DNA of 27,973 bases from an uncultured Clostridia bacterium (GTDB lineage: Bacteria; Bacillota; Clostridia; Christensenellales; Borkfalkiaceae), in the NCBI GenBank assembly GCA_947627125.1, contig CANQUY010000006.1, positions 1 through 27,973 on the forward strand. Direction: 5' to 3'. Numbering within the stretch: the stretch's first letter is position 1; the number at the start of each line of letters is the position of its first letter. The notes under the pieces are model-generated. The model saw only the letters and a program-made list of their open reading frames with translations, was not told where the DNA came from and did no database searches. Shown piece after piece: positions 13,946 through 20,668 of the stretch. A program made the position numbers and the translations under genes.

Positions 13946-14717
13946 AAGGTACTTCCTCCTTCCTGTCGGGGTTGAGTGAAATGATGATCTCGCCGAATGC
14001 CTCTTCCTGCCTCACGCACAGGAACTGCATCTTCAGGAGTTCCAACATTGCCTGAAAGGTCGTGACGATCTCCGCCTTGGTGTAGTCCGCCGAGAAGAGC
14101 TCCTCAAACTTGACGGATCTGCCCTCTTCCATGCTCTCCATGATAAACGTCGCTTTCTCTTCGACGGTGAACTCGTCGCGCGGGATCTCGCGGATCTCTT
14201 CGCCCGCCTTTTTGCTCTCCCGTTGAAGCATCAGGGCCTGAAAGGCGGAAACGAGGCCGTCGAGGGTCAGCGCGTCGAGGTTGAACACCGTCTTCGTTTC
14301 TCCGACGTCCTTGTCGGGCTCCTTGAAGTAGTAGCCGACCGTTTCGAGTTCCTTGAGCTTCGTCATCTCTTCCTTGATGAGCCTGTACTCCTCGAGCGCC
14401 TGGATGAGGCTGTTCTTTTCGTCCTCGATCTCCTCCTCGTACTCGGGGTCGTCGTCAATGTTGGGAACGAGGTATTGTGCCTTGATCTTGATGATGGAGG
14501 CGGCGATATTGAGATATTCGCTCACCTTGTCCACATCGAGATAGGGCAGACCCTTCATGTAGTCGAGGAACTGTTCCGTGACCTGCGAAACAAAGACGTC
14601 CTTGATCTCTATCTCCTCCTTGTTGATGAGATAGAGCAAAAGATCCAAGGGACCCTCGAAATTGTTGAGGACCGTCGTATAGTCTACGTTGGATTCAAAT
14701 TTATCGCGATCTACCAT
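13920..14717 (-). CDS. scpA: Chromosome segregation and condensation protein ScpA
   Basis: A 265-residue kleisin that bridges the SMC head and neck and recruits ScpB. The N-terminus shows the kleisin signature LNNFEGPLDLLLYLINKEEIEI, the C-terminal part the winged helix. ATG 14717 is preferred over the longer frame (from 14819) because homology starts there. It overlaps the stop of the M50 peptidase gene by 7 bp. The arrangement M50-scpA-scpB is common in Bacillota. Confidence 0.95.
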   Translation of the reverse strand: MVDRDKFESNVDYTTVLNNFEGPLDLLLYLINKEEIEIKDVFVSQVTEQFLDYMKGLPYLDVDKVSEYLNIAASIIKIKAQYLVPNIDDDPEYEEEIEDEKNSLIQALEEYRLIKEEMTKLKELETVGYYFKEPDKDVGETKTVFNLDALTLDGLVSAFQALMLQRESKKAGEEIREIPRDEFTVEEKATFIMESMEEGRSVKFEELFSADYTKAEIVTTFQAMLELLKMQFLCVRQEEAFGEIIISLNPDRKEEVPFGSIDEYN

Positions 14718-15436
14718 ATGAGCAACCCCCAAAGGCTCTCGACGGGCATGCCGAACGCAAGGCCCCATATCGCTAAAATGGGGAATCCGAGATATTTTTC
14801 GGCAAACTGCATGATCCACCCGAGAATATTGAAGTTATCCATGAACGGAACGCTGGGCGCAATCAAGCGGCACAGGAAACTTTCGACGATCAAAAAGAGC
14901 AGAATATAGTACCCGTATTTGCGCAAAAAGCGGTAAACGGGGCCGCGGCGCCTGTTCAGGGCGTCAACAATGCGGAATCCGTCGAGCGGATAAAAGGGCA
15001 GAAGGTTGAAAACGCAGAAACTCATGCTGTACGCATACAGCAAGTAGGTGAGATAGGTCAAAAAAGACGTCAGAAATGTGATCGGCGGCATGAAATTGAT
15101 CACGACGAGGAAGAGCGGATAGAAGAAAAACGCCATGATGTAGTTCATCACGATCCCCGCGCTCGCCGTGAGTCCCAGCCCTAAGCGGTACTTTTTGAAG
15201 TTGGTCGGCTCGATGGGAACGGGTTTCGCCCAGCCGAAGCCCACAAGCGTAAAGCAGATGAGCCCGAGAATATCGAAGTGCTTTAAGGGGTTCAGCGAGA
15301 GCCTTCCGTAGATCTTCGCCGTCGGATCGCCGCATTTATAGGCCACATACGCATGCGCAAACTCGTGGCATGTCAGGACGAACATGACCGCGAGAAAGCT
15401 TGCTATGAGTTCGATGATCCTATCAACATATGGCAT
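14711..15436 (-). CDS. Site-2 protease family (M50) membrane metallopeptidase
   Basis: A 241-residue polytopic membrane protein. The zinc motif HEFAH (H24, E25, H28) lies in the first helix, and the third ligand motif NLLPFYPLDG is near 145-154, so it should be an active intramembrane protease of the YwhC/rhomboid-neighbour type. Its substrate is unknown. It heads the M50-scpA-scpB unit and has its own promoter. The -10 box lies 7 nt before ATG 15436 and there is no ribosome site, so the mRNA may be leaderless. Confidence 0.92.
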   Translation of the reverse strand: MPYVDRIIELIASFLAVMFVLTCHEFAHAYVAYKCGDPTAKIYGRLSLNPLKHFDILGLICFTLVGFGWAKPVPIEPTNFKKYRLGLGLTASAGIVMNYIMAFFFYPLFLVVINFMPPITFLTSFLTYLTYLLYAYSMSFCVFNLLPFYPLDGFRIVDALNRRRGPVYRFLRKYGYYILLFLIVESFLCRLIAPSVPFMDNFNILGWIMQFAEKYLGFPILAIWGLAFGMPVESLWGLLIW

Positions 15437-15443
15437 AGATTAT

Positions 15444-15472
15444 ATTATAACAATTCTATCGGAAAAAAGCAA
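15444..15472 (-). promoter_or_regulatory. Promoter of the M50-scpAB operon
   Basis: Minus strand TTGCTT (15467-15472), 17-bp spacer, TATAAT (15444-15449), 7 nt to the ATG. Confidence 0.75.
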
Positions 15473-15504
15473 GAAAAAAGCGGACATTTTGTGAAAATTC
15501 CGCT
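15473..15504 (-). terminator. lysA terminator
   Basis: Minus strand AGCGGA ... TCCGCT (15504-15499 with 15484-15479) with extra AAUUUU/AAAAUG pairing inside, followed by a T-run. Confidence 0.8.
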
Positions 15505-15526
15505 CTTATCTTCAAGATATTGTGGT

Positions 15527-16855
15527 TCACTTTTTCAAATATGCGGGAATGACGTCATACTGCACCAGATCTTCATAGGTCTGAGGCTTCACGATGTACT
15601 CCGCTTTCCCCTCTTTCACGAGCACGGCGGGCGGAATGAGGTTGCGGTTGTAGTTGCTCGCCATGGAATAGTTGTACGCCCCCGTCGAGAGTACGGCGAC
15701 GAGGTCCCCCCTTTCCGCCTTGGGCAGATTCATGTTGACGCCGATGAGGTCGCCGCTCTCACAGCATTTCCCCGCAAGAGAAACAAGTTCGGCGGGCCTT
15801 TCCGCAGCTCTGTTGGCAAGAACGGCCGTGTACTTCGACTGATAGAGGCAGTAGCGGGGATTGTCGAACATGCCGCCGTCGATCGCAACATATTTTCTGA
15901 GCCCGGGGATATCCTTGATCGCACCGACCGTGTAGAGCGTGATGCCCGCTTCGCCCACGATGGAGCGGCCGGGTTCAATGAGGATGCGGGGAAGCGCAAG
16001 CGTATGCTTCTTGCACTGCTCTTTGACGGCGGAGATGAGCGCGGAGAGATATTCCCTGTACCCTCCCGACGGGATCTTGCTGTCCTCATCGGTGTACCAG
16101 ATGCCGAAACCACCGCCCATATTGACGGATTCGGGCTCAAAACCGTATTTTTTCTTGATTTCGGCGGCAAATTCCATGATTTTTTCGACTGCGATCACAA
16201 AGGACTTCTTCTCAAAAATCTGCGATCCGATGTGCGAATGGTAGCCTAAAAGGCGGAGATGCTTCTTATTGAGAAGATAGGCGACCATCTTCTCCGCAGC
16301 GCCGTTGTGGACGGAGAAGCCGAACTTGCTGTCGGGCGTCGCCGTCTGCACATAGGCGTGCGTATGCGCCTCCACCCCGGGGTTGATGCGGAGAAGTACA
16401 TTCTGCACCATGCCCCGCTTCTCCGCTTCGGCGTCGAGAAGGTCCGCTTCCGTCGCAGAATCCACAACAAAACAGCCGATTTTGCAGTCCAAGGCATAGC
16501 GGATCTCGCTCGGCAGCTTGTTATTGCCGTGAAAATAGATCTTTTCGGCGGGGAATCCCGCTTTCATCGCCGTGAAGAGCTCCCCGCCCGAAACGACGTC
16601 CGCCCCGAGCCCCTCCGAATCGGCAATGACATACATTGCTTCACAGGAGAAGGCCTTGGAGGCGTAGAGCACGAGCCCCTTTCCGCCGTATTCTTCTGCG
16701 ATCGTATCGCGATAGACGCGCATCATGGAGCGGATATAGGCCTCATCGAACACATAGAGCGGCGTCCCGAAATTTTTTGCGAGTTCTACGCAGTCGGCCC
16801 CGCCGATTTCAAGATGCCCCTTTCCGTTTACCCTTAAAGTTTCTCTTTCGTTCAT
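15527..16855 (-). CDS. lysA: Diaminopimelate decarboxylase
   Basis: A 442-residue PLP enzyme that makes L-lysine from meso-diaminopimelate, the last step of lysine synthesis. The PLP lysine is K67 (YASKAF). The HIGSQI, GGGFGI and EPGRSIV motifs of fold-type III decarboxylases are present, and CCESGD carries the active-site cysteine. Size is typical. ATG 16855 has AAGGTG in front. It has its own promoter and terminator and is therefore probably monocistronic. Confidence 0.96.
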   Translation of the reverse strand: MNERETLRVNGKGHLEIGGADCVELAKNFGTPLYVFDEAYIRSMMRVYRDTIAEEYGGKGLVLYASKAFSCEAMYVIADSEGLGADVVSGGELFTAMKAGFPAEKIYFHGNNKLPSEIRYALDCKIGCFVVDSATEADLLDAEAEKRGMVQNVLLRINPGVEAHTHAYVQTATPDSKFGFSVHNGAAEKMVAYLLNKKHLRLLGYHSHIGSQIFEKKSFVIAVEKIMEFAAEIKKKYGFEPESVNMGGGFGIWYTDEDSKIPSGGYREYLSALISAVKEQCKKHTLALPRILIEPGRSIVGEAGITLYTVGAIKDIPGLRKYVAIDGGMFDNPRYCLYQSKYTAVLANRAAERPAELVSLAGKCCESGDLIGVNMNLPKAERGDLVAVLSTGAYNYSMASNYNRNLIPPAVLVKEGKAEYIVKPQTYEDLVQYDVIPAYLKK

Positions 16856-16872
16856 CTTTTCACCTTTCCCGC

Positions 16873-16901
16873 ATTATAGCATACGGGTGGATTTTTTTCA
16901 A
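16873..16901 (-). promoter_or_regulatory. lysA promoter
   Basis: Minus strand TTGAAA (16896-16901), 17-bp spacer, TATAAT (16873-16878). Here an ordinary short leader with AAGGTG ribosome site precedes the ATG. Confidence 0.8.
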
Positions 16902-16902
16902 G

Positions 16903-16940
16903 AAAAAAAGGCACAATGGAAATTTTTTTCCAATTATGCC
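16903..16940 (-). terminator. Terminator downstream of the second dacF gene
   Basis: Minus strand GGCAUAAUUGGAAA folds on UUUCCAUUGUGCC (16940-16910) and is followed by seven T (16909-16903). Its 5' arm overlaps a palindromic repeat unit. Confidence 0.8.
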
Positions 16941-16962
16941 TGACATAGTACTATGCAAAACC
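16938..16962. repeat. Palindromic dispersed repeat, single copy after dacF
   Basis: On the plus strand TGCCTGACATAGTACTATGC then AAAACC. It shares about 22 of 25 positions with the copy in dxs (24819-24843). It lies between the stop codon of the second dacF gene and its terminator. Confidence 0.65.
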
Positions 16963-16963
16963 G

Positions 16964-18106
16964 TCAATTCCAATTTTTCGCCGTTTCTCTGAAGGCATCC
17001 CACCAGCTATAGGCGGGCGCATCCTCCATGGAAACGAGCTTGACGCGGCCGATCTCCACGCCGTCGCGGTACAACACCGCCTCACCCGCTTCATCCCCCT
17101 TCATGACGGGAGCCTTTAAACCGTGAAGGGAAATTTCGACGTTGAGGTCCTTGCTCTCCCCCTTCTTCCCAAATGCGGAAAGCGATTTCTCGGCGCATAC
17201 CCCGATCTCCTTTACCTTGCTTCCGCTCACGGAGGACCTGTTTTCGATCTGCTCTCCCGCTTTCAGGACGATATGATTTTCATAGCCGCCGAACGCTTCG
17301 TCGAAGAGAGATGAAACGATCGCATTTCTGCTCTTGGAATTCTCCGCGCCGATGACAACGCTGATGATCCGCATTTCTCCCCGCTTCGCCGTTGCGGCAA
17401 GGCAGGAACCCGCCTCGTTCGTGAACCCCGTCTTTCCGCCGTCGCAGCCCTGATAGAAGCGTATGAGCTTGTTGGTATTGGTCATCTGCGTCGTCCTGCC
17501 ATCGGGATGTTTGAAATCTTCCAGCCAAACCTTGGTGAGCTCAAAGTATTTTTCATGCTTCAAAAGTTCCTTGAGCATGACGGCGACATCCTTCGCGCAG
17601 GAGTATTGCGGTTCCTTGGGGAGGCCCGTGCAGTTCGCAAACAGGGTGTTTTCGGCCCCGAGTTCTCTTGCGCGGGCATTCATTTTATCGATAAAGGCGC
17701 TCTCGCTCCCCGCGACCCGCTCCGCAATGGCGACGCAGGAGTCGTTCGCCGAGCACACTGCGATGGATTTGATGAGCTGTTCCGCAGGATAACTCAGCCC
17801 CGCGTCCAAAAAGACCTGCGATCCTCCCATTCCCGCGGCATTTTCGCTCACGGTGATCATCTCGTCATAGGCAAGTTCTCCGCTCTCCACCGCCTCAAAG
17901 GAGAGGAGCAGGGTCATGATCTTACACATGCTCGCGATCGGCAGCCGCTTCGTTTCCTCCATGGCATATATTTCGGTGCCCGTTTCATAGTCGCAGGAAT
18001 ATGCCGCCTTGCAGCTCGGCGCCGTTTCAAGTGCAGATACCTGCACGCTGTTTCCCATCATCAGTGTTGCCGCAAGCAGAGCGGCCGTACAAATCAATTT
18101 TTTCAT
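16964..18106 (-). CDS. D-alanyl-D-alanine carboxypeptidase (DacF/DacB type), second copy
   Basis: A 380-residue S11 penicillin-binding protein with a cleavable signal peptide (KKLICTAALLAATLMMGNSVQVSALE). Active-site motifs are S59-MCK62, S119-AN121 and K225-TG. A C-terminal beta domain of the PBP5 type follows, and an amphipathic end (SWWDAFRETAKNW) probably attaches it to the membrane. ATG 18106 is preferred, with GAGGA close in front; the ATG at 18124 has no ribosome site. It follows a spoIIM-like gene closely and probably shares its transcript. The other copy at 11247-12251 is clearly different, so this is not a recent duplication. Confidence 0.93.
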   Translation of the reverse strand: MKKLICTAALLAATLMMGNSVQVSALETAPSCKAAYSCDYETGTEIYAMEETKRLPIASMCKIMTLLLSFEAVESGELAYDEMITVSENAAGMGGSQVFLDAGLSYPAEQLIKSIAVCSANDSCVAIAERVAGSESAFIDKMNARARELGAENTLFANCTGLPKEPQYSCAKDVAVMLKELLKHEKYFELTKVWLEDFKHPDGRTTQMTNTNKLIRFYQGCDGGKTGFTNEAGSCLAATAKRGEMRIISVVIGAENSKSRNAIVSSLFDEAFGGYENHIVLKAGEQIENRSSVSGSKVKEIGVCAEKSLSAFGKKGESKDLNVEISLHGLKAPVMKGDEAGEAVLYRDGVEIGRVKLVSMEDAPAYSWWDAFRETAKNWN

Positions 18107-18140
18107 ATCCTCAGTTTGTAACATGCGGCAAAAAATACTC

Positions 18141-18737
18141 TTACAAAATTTTACCTATCGGATGAAAGAGCGCAAGGAGCAAGATCATCTCCGCCAGATA
18201 GATAAAGGCGATCATGACGAGAATGGCGAGAAAGTCCCGCAAGAGATCCCAAAAATCGGACGGGGAGAAACAGAAATGAAATGCGCGTCCGAAGGCGATT
18301 GTCGCAGTTATGACCAAAAGCGCGTCGGTGAGAAGGTGGTTCGGAATGTAAATGATGATGGCGACCATCGCGCCCGAGATGCCGTAATAGTCAAAAAACA
18401 CATAAAGACTTCCCCCGAAGGTAAAGGCGCGGAAGATGAGCACGGCGATCGGGAGCAGGAGCGCCACGGGATGAATGCTTCCTGCGAGGATCAGAACGGC
18501 GAGCAGGGCGCATCCCCCCGCCCGCTGTAAAAATATCAAGAATACGTTGGTATCGGAGAAGCAAATCTCCGTAAGATAGCTGTCGCAGATGGATAAATGG
18601 TATTCATAGACGGCGGGACTGTCGAGAAAGCACATGCCGAGGATCGTGAACAGGAGCACGAGCGCGGCGAGGAAGATCAATGTCTTTTTCCTTTCCCAAG
18701 CACGGGAAAAGAAACTTTGCATAAAAAACAGGTCCAT
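18141..18737 (-). CDS. Stage II sporulation protein M-like membrane protein
   Basis: A 198-residue polytopic protein with about five membrane helices and a small extracellular loop. The central stretch FRAFTFGGSLYVFFDYYGISGAM followed by a helix with PNHLLTDALL fits the SpoIIM pattern (a G-rich membrane turn and a loop ending in P-Q/N). SpoIIM with SpoIID and SpoIIP drives engulfment of the forespore; here it would act in the membrane around the forespore. The assignment is by topology and context next to spoIVB and dacF, not by a diagnostic motif. ATG 18737 has AGGAT directly before it, an unusually short spacing; Met 6 (18722) is the alternative start. Confidence 0.7.
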   Translation of the reverse strand: MDLFFMQSFFSRAWERKKTLIFLAALVLLFTILGMCFLDSPAVYEYHLSICDSYLTEICFSDTNVFLIFLQRAGGCALLAVLILAGSIHPVALLLPIAVLIFRAFTFGGSLYVFFDYYGISGAMVAIIIYIPNHLLTDALLVITATIAFGRAFHFCFSPSDFWDLLRDFLAILVMIAFIYLAEMILLLALFHPIGKIL

Positions 18738-18773
18738 ATCCTATGATATGAACCGTGTTTCGATAGAATTCTC

Positions 18774-18842
18774 CTCAACTTTTCAGCATATTCTCAATTC
18801 CGATGCCGTATCCCCTCGTCGGGTCGTTCAAGAATACATGGG
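18774..18842. repeat. 69-bp direct repeat, left copy: remnant of the spoIVB 3' end
   Basis: Matches 19591-19659 at 65 of 69 positions without gaps. On the minus strand it still encodes the last 21 residues of SpoIVB, HVFLNDPTRGYGIGIENMLK then Ser and a stop. Two of the four differences are synonymous (GAT/GAC and GGT/GGC); the other two fall in the final codon (AAC/AGT). It is detached from any reading frame and marks the left edge of the toxin-antitoxin segment. Confidence 0.9.
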
Positions 18843-18851
18843 AAAAGGGCA

Positions 18852-19178
18852 TTAAGTTTTGAAACTCCGCATGACGCGCTTATAGTCGCGCTTTGCGTTG
18901 AAAGCCGCTTTCACATAGACGGTATCGCTTCCCGCTTCAAAAGTGTAGAAAATCAAGTACTCTTTATGTACGAGAAAACGGTACCCTTGGCAGACAAGAT
19001 TTCTGTCATCGGGAATCGCCCCGGCTTGCGGGAAATCGGCAAGGCGGGCAACTTCCGCCTTTAATTCCGCGACGAATTTCACAGCAATATCGGCGTCCTT
19101 CGATACATCGAGAATATCCAGCGCGATTTTCTTAAGATCCGCGATTGCGGTTTCTGTCATCAGTACTTTGCAGCGCAT
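18852..19178 (-). CDS. ParE/RelE superfamily toxin
   Basis: A 108-residue protein of the RelE/ParE fold: an N-terminal strand and helical hairpin (KVLMTETAIADLKKIALDIL), then FPQAG and the RFLVHKEYLIFYTFE beta hairpin with final strands VYVKAAFNAKRDY. The FLVHKEYLIFY pattern is frequent in ParE and RelE toxins. ParE poisons gyrase and RelE cuts mRNA in the ribosome; which of the two cannot be told. ATG 19178 follows the antitoxin stop by 3 bp with GGAG upstream, giving the usual antitoxin-toxin operon. Its stop lies 9 bp from the left spoIVB repeat. Confidence 0.88.
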   Translation of the reverse strand: MRCKVLMTETAIADLKKIALDILDVSKDADIAVKFVAELKAEVARLADFPQAGAIPDDRNLVCQGYRFLVHKEYLIFYTFEAGSDTVYVKAAFNAKRDYKRVMRSFKT

Positions 19179-19181
19179 AGC

Positions 19182-19469
19182 TTACTCCGAGAGCGTTTTG
19201 ACGATTTCATCGAATGCTGCGTCGATCGGCTTCACCCTGCCGAGCCTCACGTCATCCTCAGACTGCGCCAGATGGGCATATAGATCGAGCCGTTCCTTCA
19301 TTTCTTCAAGCGCGGCCTGTTGCGCAAGGTAGTCCTCATGGCTCATGAGAACTGTATCCTCCCTCCCGTTGACGGTGATCGCGACGGGATTTTGCCGTGT
19401 CAGAGCGGAGATCTGCCCGTAGTTGGTGCGAAGATCTTTGGATGGACGAATGGAAATACCGACAGCCAT
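19182..19469 (-). CDS. Phd/YefM family antitoxin
   Basis: A 95-residue antitoxin. The N-terminal DNA-binding and dimer domain shows the Phd/YefM pattern RPSKDLRTNYGQISALTRQNPVAITVNGREDTVLMSHEDYLAQQ; the C-terminal acidic helix (about 60-95) should wrap the toxin. ATG 19469 with GGAGG in front is the start; the longer frame from 19493 overlaps the operator. It precedes the toxin by 3 bp. A strong promoter with an inverted repeat upstream suggests autorepression by the toxin-antitoxin complex. Confidence 0.9.
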   Translation of the reverse strand: MAVGISIRPSKDLRTNYGQISALTRQNPVAITVNGREDTVLMSHEDYLAQQAALEEMKERLDLYAHLAQSEDDVRLGRVKPIDAAFDEIVKTLSE

Positions 19470-19491
19470 CACATTACCTCCTTTTGTCGTC

Positions 19492-19522
19492 ACATTGTAA
19501 CATAATTTGTCTACAATGTCAA
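19492..19522 (-). promoter_or_regulatory. Promoter and operator of the toxin-antitoxin operon
   Basis: Minus strand TTGACA (19517-19522), 17-bp spacer, TACAAT (19494-19499). A perfect inverted repeat ACATTGTA (19492-19499) and TACAATGT (19512-19519) with 12 bp between covers the -10 box and half of the -35 box, a natural autoregulatory operator. Confidence 0.8.
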
Positions 19523-19562
19523 GTCTATTCTATGCGATTTCCAATAAAAAGTTGTATTTGAA

Positions 19563-19587
19563 AAGTCCACGGGGTTCCCGTGGACTT
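19563..19587 (-). terminator. spoIVB terminator
   Basis: 11-bp perfect stem AAGTCCACGGG / CCCGTGGACTT with a 3-nt loop; on the minus strand followed by TTCAAATACAACTTTTT. It lies 4 bp past the stop codon of spoIVB, on the element side of the repeat. Confidence 0.8.
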
Positions 19588-19590
19588 ATA

Positions 19591-19659
19591 CTCAGTTTTT
19601 CAGCATATTCTCAATTCCGATACCGTATCCCCTCGTCGGATCGTTCAAGAATACATGGG
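19591..19659. repeat. 69-bp direct repeat, right copy: 3' end of spoIVB
   Basis: The in-gene copy of the sequence found at 18774-18842 (65/69 identical). It includes the last 21 codons and stop of spoIVB. Confidence 0.9.
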
Positions 19660-20602
19660 TGACCGCGCCGATCAGCTTTCCGTTCTGAACGATGGGACTG
19701 CCGCTCATGCCCTGAACGATGCCGCCCGTTTCGTCGATGAGCCGTTCATCTGTCACTTTGATGACAAAATTCTTGTTCTCTTTGTTGTCCGCATCCACCT
19801 TCGCGATACAGATCTCATATTCTTGGGGGCAGATCCCGTCGATCGTGGAATAGATCACGGCCTTGCCGATGGTCGCCTCCGAAATGGGAGCGATCTCCAC
19901 CGTTTCGCAGCGGGAAAAGTCATAATTCCTGTCAAACGTCCCATACAGGCCCGTGTCGCACACGGTTTCTGCTTTTGCAATGTTCTTGTCGTTCAGAAAG
20001 AGCCCTCTGAGCTCCCCCGCCTTGCCGCGCTTGCCTTTGTTGACGCCGATCACGCTGCAGAGATAGACTTTCGGGTCCGAAATGTCGAGCGTTTGATTGT
20101 TCTCATCGCACACGGCATGTCCCAAAGAGCCGAATCTGAGCGTATTTTTGTTGATAAACGTCACGGTGCCGATCCCCGTCAAGGTGTCGCGGATGAGCAC
20201 ACCGATCTTATATTTTCCGTTTTTCTTGTCTTTGACGGGCACAATGCCGATTTCGGCCGTTTCCCCGTCCCGCTTGACCGTAAATTTGACCTCTTTTCCT
20301 CCGCTCTTCTCGAGGGTGCGGTTCATGTCCGCGATCGTCTTGATTTGGATCCCATCCGCGGCGCAGATGAGGTCCCCGATCTTGAGCCCGACTTCCTCGG
20401 CGGGACGGTGAATGCCGTCCTCCGCGTTTACCTCGCTCAGCCCGATAATCTCGGCGCCTCCCGCGGATAGCGAGAAGCCGGCCGTCATTCCTCCCAAATA
20501 ATATTCGTCAGAAGCGGCATTTGCCCGAAGTCCCGTACCGCAGCAGACCGCAACGGTCAGAAAGATGGCGAAGGCCGCGAAAAAAAATTTCAGCTTACGC
20601 AT
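19592..20602 (-). CDS. spoIVB: SpoIVB serine peptidase (S55), sigma-K checkpoint protease
   Basis: A 336-residue secreted serine protease of family S55. In Bacillus it is made in the forespore and cleaves SpoIVFA to release active sigma-K in the mother cell. Visible are an N-terminal membrane segment (5-29), a PDZ domain (about 65-125, with VGLKIGDLICAADG), the catalytic His in GSLGHAV (H162) and the Ser motif GMSGSPIVQNGKLIGAVTHV (S300/S302). It is shorter than the Bacillus protein (about 425). GGAGG precedes ATG 20602. Its C-terminal end is part of a duplicated 69-bp sequence. The usual neighbour spo0A is missing downstream, and no spoIVFA/B pair is nearby. Confidence 0.95.
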   Translation of the reverse strand: MRKLKFFFAAFAIFLTVAVCCGTGLRANAASDEYYLGGMTAGFSLSAGGAEIIGLSEVNAEDGIHRPAEEVGLKIGDLICAADGIQIKTIADMNRTLEKSGGKEVKFTVKRDGETAEIGIVPVKDKKNGKYKIGVLIRDTLTGIGTVTFINKNTLRFGSLGHAVCDENNQTLDISDPKVYLCSVIGVNKGKRGKAGELRGLFLNDKNIAKAETVCDTGLYGTFDRNYDFSRCETVEIAPISEATIGKAVIYSTIDGICPQEYEICIAKVDADNKENKNFVIKVTDERLIDETGGIVQGMSGSPIVQNGKLIGAVTHVFLNDPTRGYGIGIENMLKN

Positions 20603-20668
20603 GAAAACCTCCGTTTGGAGATTATTTTGCGTAAGCCGACAGCTTCTATTCGGTTTGCCTTGATACCA

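Larger units (their letters stand above)
18843..19590. mobile_element. Toxin-antitoxin segment bounded by 69-bp spoIVB direct repeats
   Basis: A 748-bp stretch lying between the two copies of the spoIVB 3' end. It contains the toxin-antitoxin pair with its own promoter and operator, and the spoIVB terminator. No integrase or transposase is present, so it could be a very small passenger or the remnant of a larger element. The layout is that of an element inserted at the 3' end of a gene, which supplies a new gene end and leaves the old one on its far side. Confidence 0.6.
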
